Shown here in pieces: positions 15,898 to 25,370 of a DNA stretch of 64,000 nucleotides. The notes below the pieces were generated by a model, which had not been told where the DNA came from, searched no databases, and saw only the letters and a list, made by a program, of their open reading frames with translations. The translations under genes and the position numbers were made by a program. The DNA comes from an uncultured Collinsella sp. (GTDB lineage Bacteria > Actinomycetota > Coriobacteriia > Coriobacteriales > Coriobacteriaceae). Position 1 is the first letter of the stretch. Each line of letters begins with the position of its first letter. The stretch covers positions 558,001-622,000 of the forward strand of contig UQTV01000001.1 of the NCBI GenBank assembly GCA_900544095.1, read 5' to 3'.

Positions 15898-17112
15898 TTA
15901 TGCGCTTGCTTCGGCCACGCTCTTCGAAGTTTCGGGTGAATCAGCTCCGTCCCCCGTCGTCTGCCCCTTCGCCGGCACCACGCCAAAGCAGTAGCTCAGC
16001 GCCGCAGACACCGCAAATGCCACACCGCCGGCAGCACAGCACCACAGCAGGTTCGAGATGCCACCCGTGGCAAAGCCAATGACCATGAGGACATTCGTCA
16101 TGCCGATGGTATAGGCCGTAACGTGGCCCACGGCCGCAACAAGGCCTCCGACGGCGCCGCCAATGGCCATGCACGTCAGACACCTGCCATATTTAAAGCC
16201 GCAACCGTACAGCGCCGGCTCGCTTACGCCGCCAAGAACACCCGAGATTGAATAGCCCAGCATGAGCGCCTTCTCGTCCTTATCCGCAACGCGAAGCGAC
16301 GCGCCAAAAGGCATGCCCCAAACGGCGAACGTCGCCATCGTCGCGGCAATCAGGATGCACGAATCCGTTCCCACACTCATAAACTGCGCGTACGCAAGCG
16401 ATAGGACAACGTTGCTGATACCCGCGATCTTAAGAAACTCCCAACCCGCGGCAAGCCCCATGAGCGTGAGCAGCGACACGATGCCACCGGAATTGCCAAG
16501 CATAAACATAAGCTGGCCCAACAGCATGCCCAGATAGCTGCCCGCCGGCGCTGTAATACACAGCGAAACCGGAACCATGACGAGCATGGTTGCAAACGGA
16601 TCGAACGAAAATGCCACGGCCTTAGGGATAACTCGATGAAAGAAACACTCCACTCGCCATAGCACGGGCACCGAGATGAGGACCGGAATAACAGTCGTCG
16701 TGTAATCGTTGACCGGCGCGGGAAGCAGACCATACACGGAAGTCATCGATGCCCCCGCCGTCGATGCGGCATCGACGAGCTTAAGCAGATCGGGCGCAAT
16801 CAATACGCCGCCCAGCATCATGCCCAGCTGCTCCGAGCAACCGAGCTGGCGGGCGGCCGCCCAACCAAGATAAATGGGCAAAAAGTAGTAGCCGGCGTTA
16901 TAAAGCCAACTGTAGAACAGGCGATAGATTTCGGAATCGGCAGACCACAGGCCCAGCATGCCTTCGCCCATAATGACGGCGACGGTGCGGAACAACGCTG
17001 CGCAGACAATAAACGGCAGCGCCGACATCATGCTTTTGGACAGATAGTCCACCACGGCCGTGGCGTTTGATGAAACCGTCGTTGTAAACGAGGTGTTAGA
17101 AACTTGCGACAT
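15898..17112 (-). CDS. orphan PTS EIIC component (glucose/beta-glucoside superfamily)
   Basis: 404-residue polytopic membrane permease of a sugar phosphotransferase system. The ISEPA-type substrate motif appears as GVLGGVSEPALYGCGF near residue 303, preceded by WGMPFGASLRVADKDEKALM. No EIIB Cys domain or EIIA domain is attached and none is adjacent; a separate EIIA gene lies at 53647. The start at ATG 17112 has AAAGG 6 bases upstream; the in-frame extension further upstream lacks family similarity. Sugar specificity cannot be told. Confidence 0.83.
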   Translation of the reverse strand: MSQVSNTSFTTTVSSNATAVVDYLSKSMMSALPFIVCAALFRTVAVIMGEGMLGLWSADSEIYRLFYSWLYNAGYYFLPIYLGWAAARQLGCSEQLGMMLGGVLIAPDLLKLVDAASTAGASMTSVYGLLPAPVNDYTTTVIPVLISVPVLWRVECFFHRVIPKAVAFSFDPFATMLVMVPVSLCITAPAGSYLGMLLGQLMFMLGNSGGIVSLLTLMGLAAGWEFLKIAGISNVVLSLAYAQFMSVGTDSCILIAATMATFAVWGMPFGASLRVADKDEKALMLGYSISGVLGGVSEPALYGCGFKYGRCLTCMAIGGAVGGLVAAVGHVTAYTIGMTNVLMVIGFATGGISNLLWCCAAGGVAFAVSAALSYCFGVVPAKGQTTGDGADSPETSKSVAEASA

Positions 17113-17152
17113 GGAACGCCTTTCCCAATGTGACATGCGGGCTGCCCCTTTG

Positions 17153-18877
17153 TCACATCGTGCGGTACTGACCGATTGTGCGGTACTTTTCATAGCGGAG
17201 GTTTGTGAGGGTGGCGTCGTCGAGCTGCCCAAGCGTATCGAAGGCATCAAATGCCGAAGACATGACGGCACCGGCGATCTCCTCATGCGACAGGCCCCTA
17301 TCGTCGACAATGCCGTCGATGATGCCGAGCGCCAGCAGATCGGGGGCCGTGAGCTTCAGCGCCTCGGCGGCCTCATCCGCACGCTCCGTATCCTTCCACA
17401 GGATCGACGCGCAGGCCTCGGGACTCACGACCGAATAGGCCGAGCTCGAGAGCATCAGGATGCGGTCGGCCACGGATAGCGCCAGCGCGCCACCAGAGCC
17501 GCCCTCGCCTGTCACCACCGAGACAATCGGCGTCTTAAGGCCGCTCATCTCCATGAGATTCTGGGCAATCGCCTCGCCCTGGCCGCGCTCCTCGGCACCG
17601 ATGCCGCAAAACGCGCCCGAAGTATCGACCAGGCACAGAACCGGTCGACCAAACTTTTCGGCCTGACGCATAAGGCGACGCGCCTTGCGGTAGCCCTCGG
17701 GATGCGCCATGCCAAAGTTGCGGCGGATACGCTCTTTGGTCGTGGTGCCGCGCTCGATGGCTATAACCGTTACGGGGCGTCCGTCTTTCCAGCCAATGCC
17801 AGCCAACACAGCGGCGTCGTCGCCAAAGTAACGGTCGCCGTGCAGCTCAACGAATCCGTCGAGGCCCAGCGAGATCATCTCACCCGCCGTGGCGCGATCT
17901 GCCGAGCGGGTCTGCTTGACAATCTCGAGCGCGGTTTTTGGTGCCGCCGAGCGCTTAAACAAGTGTCCCAGCTTTTTGCCGCGGCGACCCGTATGCACGA
18001 TTTCATGCGGTGCCCCCAGGCCGGGCGCGTGCCCTTCGTGCAGCGCCAACAGCTCGCCTACCGTGAGCGCAATCTCGCCACGCGGAACAACGGCATCGCA
18101 AAAGCCGTGCTCCAGCAAAAACTCGGAGCGCTGGAATCCCTTGGGCAGGCGCTTGTGCATGTTCTGCTCGATCACGCGCGGGCCGGCAAATGCCGTCAGG
18201 GCATCGGGCTCGGCCAGGATAATGTCGCCCTCCATGGCAAAGCTCGCGGTCACGCCGCCAGTCGTGGGGTCGGTGAGCACCGTGATATACAGGCCGCCCG
18301 CCTCGCTGTGGCGCCTAACCGCCGCAGAAATCTTGGCCATCTGCATAAGCGATGTCACGCCCTCTTGCATGCGCGCACCACCCGAAACGGTAAAGCCGAC
18401 AACTGGCAATCCCAGCTCGATCGCATGCTCAAATGTGCGGCAGATCTTCTCGCCCACCACGGAGCCCATCGAGCCCATCATAAAGTTGGCATCCATAAAG
18501 AAGAGCGCCGTATCGCAGCCGCAGATTTTACCCCTGCCGCACACAACGGCATCGCGCTCGCCCGAACGCTCGACCGCGCCCTTGAGCTTGTCTGCATAAC
18601 CGGGAAACGAGAGGAAGTCCTCCGACGCCAGATTGGCATCCCATTCCTCAAACGTGCCCTCGTCAACCGTCATGCGCATACGGTCGCGCCCGCTCACGCG
18701 AAAATGCTTGCCGCAACGAGGGCAGACCTCAAGGTTGTCGTGCAGGCGCGCCTCATCGATCACACGGCGGCACCCCGGGCACTTGATAAACACGTGGCGC
18801 GCGGGAAACTCGGCGCACGACTCGGTCATCGGCCCCTCGAGGACATTGACCGTCTTCGCTTTTCTATTCATCAGCAT
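17153..18877 (-). CDS. accDA: fused acetyl-CoA carboxylase carboxyltransferase (AccD-AccA)
   Basis: 574-residue fusion of the beta and alpha carboxyltransferase subunits that transfers CO2 from biotin to acetyl-CoA, giving malonyl-CoA. Residues 33-55 hold the AccD zinc ribbon (CPGC and CPRC). Residues to about 290 are beta-type (GGARMQEGVTSLMQMAKISA). From about 310 the alpha type begins (LDGFVELHGDRYFGDDAAVL), with the GEGGSGGALAL oxyanion loop. E. coli uses two genes. ATG 18877 overlaps the accC end (18864) and has GGGG 7 bases upstream. It is the last gene of the operon. Confidence 0.95.
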   Translation of the reverse strand: MLMNRKAKTVNVLEGPMTESCAEFPARHVFIKCPGCRRVIDEARLHDNLEVCPRCGKHFRVSGRDRMRMTVDEGTFEEWDANLASEDFLSFPGYADKLKGAVERSGERDAVVCGRGKICGCDTALFFMDANFMMGSMGSVVGEKICRTFEHAIELGLPVVGFTVSGGARMQEGVTSLMQMAKISAAVRRHSEAGGLYITVLTDPTTGGVTASFAMEGDIILAEPDALTAFAGPRVIEQNMHKRLPKGFQRSEFLLEHGFCDAVVPRGEIALTVGELLALHEGHAPGLGAPHEIVHTGRRGKKLGHLFKRSAAPKTALEIVKQTRSADRATAGEMISLGLDGFVELHGDRYFGDDAAVLAGIGWKDGRPVTVIAIERGTTTKERIRRNFGMAHPEGYRKARRLMRQAEKFGRPVLCLVDTSGAFCGIGAEERGQGEAIAQNLMEMSGLKTPIVSVVTGEGGSGGALALSVADRILMLSSSAYSVVSPEACASILWKDTERADEAAEALKLTAPDLLALGIIDGIVDDRGLSHEEIAGAVMSSAFDAFDTLGQLDDATLTNLRYEKYRTIGQYRTM

Positions 18878-20207
18878 AGAGATGCCCCATCAGATCGGTG
18901 TGGTACATGCCCGACAAGAACTCATCGTTTGCCAGCACGTCGAGCTGCAGTTCGCTGTTTTCGCTCACGCCCTCAATCACGAGCTCGCCCAGGGCCGAGC
19001 GCATCTTGCGAATGGCGCCGTCACGCGTGGGCGCACACACGATGAGCTTGCCAAGCATGGAGTCGTAGTACGGCGGAACTTTCGCACCGGTAAACATGGC
19101 GGAATCCCAGCGCACGCGCGGACCACCCGGCACACGCAACGCGGTGACCGTTCCGCATGACGGCAGAAAGTCCGGCGTTTCGGCATTGATGCGGCACTCC
19201 ATGGCGTGGTTGCGGACCGGCATGTCCTCCTGCTCAAAGGGCAAAGGCTGGCCGGCCGCCACGCGCAGCTGCCACTTGACCAAGTCGGTATCGGTCACAA
19301 ACTCCGTAACCGGATGCTCCACCTGCAAGCGCGTGTTCATTTCCATAAAGTAGAAATTGCCGTCGTCCGAATACAGGAACTCGATGGTACCGGCTCCTTC
19401 GTAGCCGACGGCACGAGCCAGGTCACGCGCCGCCTTGTGCATGCGAGCACGAATGTCGTCGTGTCCGTCGAGGCACGGCGCGGGGCTCTCCTCGATCAGC
19501 TTTTGGTTGCGACGCTGCACCGAGCACTCGCGCTCGCCGAGCGAAAACACATGGCCCTGCTTATCGGCCATAATCTGCACCTCAACGTGGTGGGCCGGCG
19601 CGACGAACTTCTCCATGTAGCACTCGCCGTCGCCAAAAACGGCCTCGCCCTCGGCACGCGCCTCGATGAACGCCTTTGCCGCGTCTTCCACGCACTCGAC
19701 CTTGCGAATGCCGCGACCGCCGCCACCTGCACGCGCCTTGATGAGCACGGGGCAGCCAATGCGCTCGGCCTCGGCCGTCGCCTCCTCGGGACTTTTGAGC
19801 AAATCGCAGCCCGGCACGATGGGTACGCCCGCCGCGGCAGCCGTTCGGCGTGCGGCATCCTTGTCGCCCATGCTGTCGATGACCTCGGCCGAGGGACCGA
19901 CAAACGCTAGACCATACTTGTCGCAGTCGCGCACGAAGCTCGCCTTCTCGGAAAAGAAACCGTAGCCAGGATGGATCGCCTTTGCCCCCGACTTCACGGC
20001 ACAGGTGAGCACGGCATCGTCGTTGAGGTAGCTCTCGGCAAGACGCGGGCCGCCGATGCAATACGCCTCGTCGGCAAGCTGCACGTGCAGCGCGTCCGCA
20101 TCGGCCGTGGAATAAACGGCGACGGTCTTGATGCCCATATCGCGGCACGCGCGGATAACACGGACCGCGACTTCGCCGCGGTTGGCGATGAGCACTTTGT
20201 CGAACAT
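18864..20207 (-). CDS. accC: biotin carboxylase subunit of acetyl-CoA carboxylase
   Basis: 447-residue ATP-grasp enzyme that carboxylates biotin on AccB. It starts MFDKVLIANRGEVAVRVIRA; the glycine-rich ATP loop is KARAGGGGRGIRKV and the catalytic region is FYFMEMNTRLQVEHPVTE. I set the start at 20207, where AAGGAAGG precedes the ATG and the family alignment begins. It is 10 bp after fabZ and overlaps accDA by 14 bp. Confidence 0.97.
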   Translation of the reverse strand: MFDKVLIANRGEVAVRVIRACRDMGIKTVAVYSTADADALHVQLADEAYCIGGPRLAESYLNDDAVLTCAVKSGAKAIHPGYGFFSEKASFVRDCDKYGLAFVGPSAEVIDSMGDKDAARRTAAAAGVPIVPGCDLLKSPEEATAEAERIGCPVLIKARAGGGGRGIRKVECVEDAAKAFIEARAEGEAVFGDGECYMEKFVAPAHHVEVQIMADKQGHVFSLGERECSVQRRNQKLIEESPAPCLDGHDDIRARMHKAARDLARAVGYEGAGTIEFLYSDDGNFYFMEMNTRLQVEHPVTEFVTDTDLVKWQLRVAAGQPLPFEQEDMPVRNHAMECRINAETPDFLPSCGTVTALRVPGGPRVRWDSAMFTGAKVPPYYDSMLGKLIVCAPTRDGAIRKMRSALGELVIEGVSENSELQLDVLANDEFLSGMYHTDLMGHLYADE

Positions 20208-20217
20208 GAAGCCTTCC

Positions 20218-20640
20218 TTAACTTTCGTGCATGAGTGCAAAAGACATATCGGCGCGGCAGCAAACCTCACCGTTGACGCTCGCAGTACCCGTCGCAAAGC
20301 GGAACGGCCCGCGCGCACGCGTGATGGAGCACACCAGATCCACCGTGTCGCCCGGGCGCACCGGACGCTTAAAGCGCACCTTGTCCAGACTCGTGTAGAA
20401 CGGCGTCGCGCCGCGCGCCTCCTCATCGCCCATCAGCAGCACGCAGCAGTTCTGGGCGAGCATCTCGCACTGAATCACGCCGGGGACGACCGGGTTTCCC
20501 GGAAAATGCCCCTGCAAAAAGTACTCGTCGCCCGTAATCGTGATCTTGCCGTGGGCCTCGTCGCCCACCAGCTCGGCTTCGTCGAGCAAAAGCATCGGAT
20601 CGCGATGCGGCAATAGCTTCTTGAGCTCCTCTTTGTTCAT
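20218..20640 (-). CDS. fabZ: 3-hydroxyacyl-ACP dehydratase FabZ
   Basis: 140-residue hot-dog-fold dehydratase of fatty-acid elongation. LLPHRDPMLLLDE is the N-terminal FabZ motif and GHFPGNPVVPGVIQCEMLAQ contains the catalytic His and Glu helix. The start is ATG 20640, with AGGTGA 5 bases upstream; an in-frame GTG at 20649 abuts the accB stop and is less likely. No FabA or FabB lies nearby, so this is probably the general dehydratase. Confidence 0.95.
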   Translation of the reverse strand: MNKEELKKLLPHRDPMLLLDEAELVGDEAHGKITITGDEYFLQGHFPGNPVVPGVIQCEMLAQNCCVLLMGDEEARGATPFYTSLDKVRFKRPVRPGDTVDLVCSITRARGPFRFATGTASVNGEVCCRADMSFALMHES

Positions 20641-20649
20641 GGATATCAC

Positions 20650-21126
20650 CTATCCGATCCTCATGAGGCAGCTGCCAAACTCCACGAGGTCGCCGTCGGC
20701 CACGCAGATCTCGAGCACCTCGCCATCCGCCTCTGCCGTCACCTCGTTGAGAACCTTCATGGCCTCGATGATGCAGAGGGTCTCACCGGCCTTGACCTTG
20801 GAGCCCACGTGCACAAACGGCTCGTCGCCCGGCGCCGGGGCAGCATAGAAAACGCCGACCATGGGAGCGGTCACCTCGGTGCCCTTGGGCTCCGGTGCGG
20901 CGGCAGGCGCCTGCGCGGCGGGCTCCGGTGCGGCGGCAGGCATGGCGACAGGAGCCACCGCCGGAGCAGTCACGGCACCCGGCATGGGCATGGGCACGGC
21001 AACCGGCTGCGCGGCGCTCGCGCGCTCGAGTTCGACCGCGGTGCCATCGGGCTCCTCAACGCGTACGCGCGTGAGGCCGCGGTCCTCCATAACATCGGCT
21101 ATCTCGGCAAGTCTTTTGGAATCCAT
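20650..21126 (-). CDS. accB: biotin carboxyl carrier protein of acetyl-CoA carboxylase
   Basis: 158-residue BCCP. The biotinylated Lys lies in CIIEAMKVLNEV near residue 121. A Pro/Ala-rich linker (about residues 40-85) joins the short N-terminal helix to the lipoyl-like domain, and the thumb-like GDEPFVHVGSKVKAGETL segment is present. Its modifying enzyme BirA is encoded at 26507, next to the operon promoter. The short 9-bp gap to fabZ suggests coupling. Confidence 0.96.
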   Translation of the reverse strand: MDSKRLAEIADVMEDRGLTRVRVEEPDGTAVELERASAAQPVAVPMPMPGAVTAPAVAPVAMPAAAPEPAAQAPAAAPEPKGTEVTAPMVGVFYAAPAPGDEPFVHVGSKVKAGETLCIIEAMKVLNEVTAEADGEVLEICVADGDLVEFGSCLMRIG

Positions 21127-21129
21127 GCT

Positions 21130-22377
21130 CTAGCTCCTCGTATATCTACGCAGCGCGATGGCGGCATTGTGCCCGCCAAAGCCCAGGTTGGTCGAAAGCG
21201 CCCAGGTAAGGTCGGCGCGAACCGCGCGATTGGGCGTGTAGTCAAGATCGCAGGCGGGATCGGGTGTGTGGTAGTTAATGGTCGGCGGCACCACGCCCTG
21301 CTCGAGCGCCATGGCGCAGGCCATGACCTCGATGGCACCCGTGGCACCGATCATGTGGCCGGTCATCGACTTAGTCGACGAGACGTGCGCGGCGCGCGCC
21401 GCGTCCTCGCCGAGCGCACGCTTAATGCCCGCCGTCTCGGACGAATCGTTGAGCTTGGTCGATGTGCCGTGGGCATTGATGTAGAGGCCCTCGGAAGGCT
21501 TAACGTCGCCCTCGGCCACCGCCAGCGATATCGCACGGGCAATGCCGGCAGCCTCGGGATCGGGGCTCGTGATGTGATAGGCATCATCGGTGTTGCCGTA
21601 GCCCACGACCTCGGCGTAAATGTGCGCACCGCGCGCCTGCGCATGTTCCATGCTCTCGAGCACGAGCACGCAGGCGCCCTCGCCCATCACAAAGCCGTCG
21701 CGGTCTGCATCGAACGGACGGCAGGCCGTCGCGGGATCGGGGTTGGTGGTCAATGCGCGGCAGGACGTAAAGCCCGCAACGGCATCGGGGATAATTGCGG
21801 CCTCGGCGCCGCCCGCGAGGATCGCGTCGGCATAGCCGTGCTTGATGGCGCGGAACGCCTCACCCACCGCATGGGCAGAAGTCGCGCAGGCAGTCACGAC
21901 GGGTAGGGTCGGGCCCTTTGCCTTATGGCGAATCGCGATGTTGCCCGAAGCCATGTTGGGGATCATCATCGCAATCATATAGGGTGATGCACGGCGAGGC
22001 CCTCGATCGGCAATCGTGTGGACGTTGTCGACGAGTGTCTGCATGCCGCCCACGCCTGAACCCACGTAGACGCCCAGGCGCTCGCGATCGATGGCATCTT
22101 CGACATCAAGGCCCGCATCGTGCATGGCCTCGTCCGACGCCGCCAGTGCAAACTGAACGCAGGGGTCGAGGTGCTTGGCATCGTGCTTACCAAAGTACTC
22201 GTTGCCGTCAAAGCCCTTGACCTCGGCCGCCACCTTGACAGCAAACGCATCCGTATCGAAGTGCGTAATCGGACCGATACCGCACGTGCCGGCACACATT
22301 GCCGCCCAAGTGGCAAGCGCCGTGTTGCCGAGCGGCGATACGGCACCGATGCCGGTGATTGCAACTCTCTGTTCCAT
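21130..22377 (-). CDS. fabF: 3-oxoacyl-ACP synthase II
   Basis: 415-residue condensing enzyme for chain elongation. The active-site Cys is in PVVTACATSAHAVGEA, the His residues are in YINAHGTSTKLNDSSE and SSTKSMTGHMIGATGA, and the C-terminus has NLGFGGHNAAIALRR. I start at ATG 22377 (MEQRVAITGIGAVSPLG), with GAGGAGA upstream, omitting a six-residue in-frame extension. It follows fabG by 39 bp. Confidence 0.96.
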   Translation of the reverse strand: MEQRVAITGIGAVSPLGNTALATWAAMCAGTCGIGPITHFDTDAFAVKVAAEVKGFDGNEYFGKHDAKHLDPCVQFALAASDEAMHDAGLDVEDAIDRERLGVYVGSGVGGMQTLVDNVHTIADRGPRRASPYMIAMMIPNMASGNIAIRHKAKGPTLPVVTACATSAHAVGEAFRAIKHGYADAILAGGAEAAIIPDAVAGFTSCRALTTNPDPATACRPFDADRDGFVMGEGACVLVLESMEHAQARGAHIYAEVVGYGNTDDAYHITSPDPEAAGIARAISLAVAEGDVKPSEGLYINAHGTSTKLNDSSETAGIKRALGEDAARAAHVSSTKSMTGHMIGATGAIEVMACAMALEQGVVPPTINYHTPDPACDLDYTPNRAVRADLTWALSTNLGFGGHNAAIALRRYTRS

Positions 22378-22416
22378 CTTGGTCTCCTCATCCAAGCCGT
22401 TGTTCGGCCCTGGTTT

Positions 22417-23190
22417 CTACATCGCCATTCCGCCGTCGACGCGCACGACCTCGCCCGTAATGTAGGCCGCCGCATCGCTCGCCAGAAAGCGCACCACGCC
22501 GGCCACTTCCTCGGGACGCGCCATGCGCTTCAGGGGAATCTGCTCCTCGGTTGCCGCACGCACCTTCTCCGAAAGCTTTGCCGTCATATCAGTCTCGACA
22601 AACCCGGGGGCGACCGCGTTCACTCGTACGCCGCGGGGCGCAAGCTCGCGCGCCACCGCCTTGGTAAGCCCTATCACGCCCGCCTTGGAGGCAGCGTAGT
22701 TGGCCTGCCCGGCATTGCCCATCAGGCCCACAACCGAGCTCATGTTGATGACGCAACCGCCGCGCTGGCGCATAAAGGTCTTGGTGAGCGCGCGCGTCGT
22801 ATTGAACGTGCCCTTGAGATTGACATCGAGCACGCGGTCGAAGGCATCGTCGCCCATACGCATGAGCAGGCCGTCGCGCGTGATGCCGGCGTTGTTGACG
22901 AGCGACCAAATGGAGCCAAAGTCGTTGAGGACCGTCTCCACGCACGTGTTGACGGCGGCGGGATCGGCCACGTCACATTGATATGCGCGCGCCGTGGCGC
23001 CAGCCGCCTCGCAGGCCTCGCACGCCTTGCGCGCCGCATCGACGCTGCCGGCATAAACGACGGCGATATCGTAGCCATCCTCCGCCAGGCCCACGGCACA
23101 AGCGCGACCGATGCCGCGTGAGCCGCCCGTGACCAGCGCCACGCGGCGCGATCCGTCGCGCTCGAGCGCGCCGTTGTTCAAGTTGCCCAT
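22417..23190 (-). CDS. fabG: 3-oxoacyl-ACP reductase
   Basis: 257-residue short-chain dehydrogenase using NADPH. It shows ALVTGGSRGIGRACA (TGxxxGxG), NNAG, and the catalytic Ser-Tyr-Lys in NMSSVVGLMGNAGQANYAAS followed by KAG. The C-terminal SDAAAYITGEVVRVDGGMAM is typical of FabG. ATG 23190 has AAAGGAATG upstream. Its place between fabD and fabF supports a fatty-acid role rather than another SDR function. Confidence 0.95.
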   Translation of the reverse strand: MGNLNNGALERDGSRRVALVTGGSRGIGRACAVGLAEDGYDIAVVYAGSVDAARKACEACEAAGATARAYQCDVADPAAVNTCVETVLNDFGSIWSLVNNAGITRDGLLMRMGDDAFDRVLDVNLKGTFNTTRALTKTFMRQRGGCVINMSSVVGLMGNAGQANYAASKAGVIGLTKAVARELAPRGVRVNAVAPGFVETDMTAKLSEKVRAATEEQIPLKRMARPEEVAGVVRFLASDAAAYITGEVVRVDGGMAM

Positions 23191-23220
23191 GTCATTCCTT
23201 TCGGGTTACAGCCCTGTGAA

Positions 23221-24147
23221 CTATGCGAGCTCGTCGGCAATAGCCGCGACCTGCTCGGCCGTTTCGCACGAATACACGCGAACGTCGCTCAGCGTACGCT
23301 TGACCAGGCCCGACAGCGTTTTGCCGGGGCCGACCTCAATAAACGTGTCGATGCCTTGATCCTGCAGAGCATGCAGCGCGTCGACCCAGCGCACGGCATG
23401 ACTCACCTGGTTGGCCAGCACCTCCGATGCCGCCTGCGGGTCGGCCGGATAGGGCGCCGCCGTCATATTTGCCATGACCGGAATCAGCAAAGGGGACGGG
23501 GCGTGCCCGGCTTGGATATACGTCGCCAGCCCCTCAGTCGCCTCGGCCATATAGGGGCTATGGAATGCACCCGACACCGCGACCTTCATGGCGCGACCGC
23601 CAGCCTCTTTTACCAGGGCGTCGAGGTTCTGCAACGCATCGGGCGCTCCGGCCACAACCGTCTGCTGCGGACTGTTGTAGTTGACCGGCCAGCAGTTCTC
23701 GCCGGCCTGTTTTGCCAGGCCCTCGACTTGCGCTGCATCGAGCTTGATGACGGCGCGCATGCCGCCGGGGTGACGCTCAGCCGCCGTGGCCATCAATGCC
23801 GCGCGCTCACACACGAGCTCAAAACCCGCTCGTGTATCGAATGCCCCCGCAAAGGTGAGCGCGGCGACCTCGCCCAGCGAGAATCCCGCACAGGCGGCAG
23901 GCACCACGCCGCGCTCACGCAGGGCGATAGCCGCTGCCAGGTCGTGAACGAACACGCACGGCTGCGTGTTCTCGGTCTGCGAGAGCTCCTCCTTGGAGGC
24001 GCTCCGGCACTGCTCACTGGTTCCCGGACGCACCTCGTCGGCGATCGCGAACACCTCGGCAGCCGCCGGCGATGCTTCGATCAGGTCGACACCCATCGCG
24101 GGGTGCTGGGCACCCTGGCCGGCGAACAGAAACGCTACGCTACCCAT
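23221..24147 (-). CDS. fabD: malonyl-CoA:ACP acyltransferase
   Basis: 308-residue transacylase that charges ACP with malonate. The nucleophile Ser is in CAGFSLGEVAAL (usual GHSLGE has Phe for His here). FLFAGQGAQHPAMG lies at the N-terminus, AFHSPYM holds the catalytic His, and EVGPGKTLSGLVKR the C-terminal motif. The start at ATG 24147 has AAGGG 9 bases upstream; a GTG two codons earlier is possible. It overlaps fabK by 13 bp. Confidence 0.94.
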   Translation of the reverse strand: MGSVAFLFAGQGAQHPAMGVDLIEASPAAAEVFAIADEVRPGTSEQCRSASKEELSQTENTQPCVFVHDLAAAIALRERGVVPAACAGFSLGEVAALTFAGAFDTRAGFELVCERAALMATAAERHPGGMRAVIKLDAAQVEGLAKQAGENCWPVNYNSPQQTVVAGAPDALQNLDALVKEAGGRAMKVAVSGAFHSPYMAEATEGLATYIQAGHAPSPLLIPVMANMTAAPYPADPQAASEVLANQVSHAVRWVDALHALQDQGIDTFIEVGPGKTLSGLVKRTLSDVRVYSCETAEQVAAIADELA

Positions 24148-25079
24148 GCGCACGCACCCTTCAGGACGTGTTCGGCGCCATCGACCAGGTCGTCAACGAT
24201 TTCGCACGCACTCTGGCGCTCGTTGACCATGCCGGCAATCTGTCCGCACAGATACGAACCCTCTTCGTAATTACCGTCCTTTGCGGCCTTGCGAAGAGCA
24301 CCCGTGCCCATGGCCCCAAGCTCCTCGGCACTTGCGCCCGCCGCCTCACTTTTGGCGTAGGCATTGGTGAAGGGGCTCTTGAGCGCACGCACCGGATGTC
24401 CCGTCGAACGCCCAGTCGCGCGCGTCGACGTGTCGCCTGCCTTGAGCACCAGCTCTTTGTACTGTTCGGATACGGTGCACTCGTTTGCGACCAGAAAGCG
24501 TGTTCCCACCTGGACGCCGGCGGCGCCCAGCATAAAGGCGGCCGCCACCCCGCGGCCATCCGCGATACCGCCGGCTGCCACAACGGGGATATCGACCGCG
24601 TCGACAACCTGCGGAACGAGCGCCATCGTCGAGGTCTCGCCAATATGCCCACCCGATTCGGTGCCTTCGGCAACCACGGCGGTGGCCCCGCGACGCGCCA
24701 CGAGACGCGCCAGCGCCACCGAGGCAACAACCGGGATGACCTTGATGCCGGCGTCGTTCCACGCCTTCATGTACTTGGTGGGATTGCCGGCACCCGTCAC
24801 GACGACCGGCACTTGCTCATCGATCACAACCTGTGCGACCTCGTCGGCAAACGGGCTCATAAGCATGACGTTGACGCCAAAGGGCTTATCCGTCTTGGTG
24901 CGCAGCTCGTGAATCTGATCGCGCAACCAGTTTGCGTCAGCATTCATGGCCGCGATTATCCCTAAGCCGCCCGCCTCGGACACTGCGGACGCCAACGAGG
25001 CGTCGGCAATCCAGGCCATACCGCCCTGGAACACGGGCTTTTCGATGCCGAGCAGATCGCAGAGAGGAGTCTTGAGCAT
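24135..25079 (-). CDS. fabK: enoyl-ACP reductase II (FMN-dependent)
   Basis: 314-residue FabK of the nitronate-monooxygenase fold, performing the last reduction step with FMN and NAD(P)H. Key blocks are KPVFQGGMAWIADASLASAV, the flavin-site EGTESGGHIGE and VVAAGGIADGRGVAAAFMLG. FabK is unrelated to FabI and is insensitive to triclosan in characterised species, so resistance can be expected if no FabI exists elsewhere. GGAG lies 8 bases upstream. Placement between acpP and fabD is the classic FabK arrangement. Confidence 0.95.
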   Translation of the reverse strand: MLKTPLCDLLGIEKPVFQGGMAWIADASLASAVSEAGGLGIIAAMNADANWLRDQIHELRTKTDKPFGVNVMLMSPFADEVAQVVIDEQVPVVVTGAGNPTKYMKAWNDAGIKVIPVVASVALARLVARRGATAVVAEGTESGGHIGETSTMALVPQVVDAVDIPVVAAGGIADGRGVAAAFMLGAAGVQVGTRFLVANECTVSEQYKELVLKAGDTSTRATGRSTGHPVRALKSPFTNAYAKSEAAGASAEELGAMGTGALRKAAKDGNYEEGSYLCGQIAGMVNERQSACEIVDDLVDGAEHVLKGACAWVA

Positions 25080-25081
25080 CT

Positions 25082-25318
25082 CTACTTCTCCAATGCCGCC
25101 TCGACCGTATCGGCGAACTCGCCGACCGTCTTGGGGTTCTCCTCGGTATCGAGCTGGATGCCAAACTCGTCCTCGACGGCGACGAGGATCTCCACGGTGC
25201 CCAGACTGTCGAGACCAATCTCCTCGAGCGTGGACTCGGGCTTCATCTCGACGTCGTCAAGGCCAGCGGTCTCGCGGATAACGTCGCAAACGCGCTCAAA
25301 GGTCTTCTGATCTGCCAT
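25082..25318 (-). CDS. acpP: acyl carrier protein
   Basis: 78-residue acidic carrier. The phosphopantetheine Ser is in GLDSLGTVEI near residue 38, in the usual DSL context. Its 3' end is 2 bp from the fabK start, implying coupled translation. The 52-bp gap after fabH carries the ribosome-binding site and nothing else notable. Confidence 0.97.
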   Translation of the reverse strand: MADQKTFERVCDVIRETAGLDDVEMKPESTLEEIGLDSLGTVEILVAVEDEFGIQLDTEENPKTVGEFADTVEAALEK

Positions 25319-25370
25319 GGTAGTTCTCCTTTGTTTGTGCCCTAGGGGCGTTTTTATTTCCTATGTGCGA

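Noticed and set aside
15898..17310. Longer N-terminal form (470 residues) of the PTS EIIC
   Set aside because: The extra 66 residues are Arg/Ser-rich and lack family similarity, and they overlap the end of accDA. ATG 17112 has a good ribosome-binding site.
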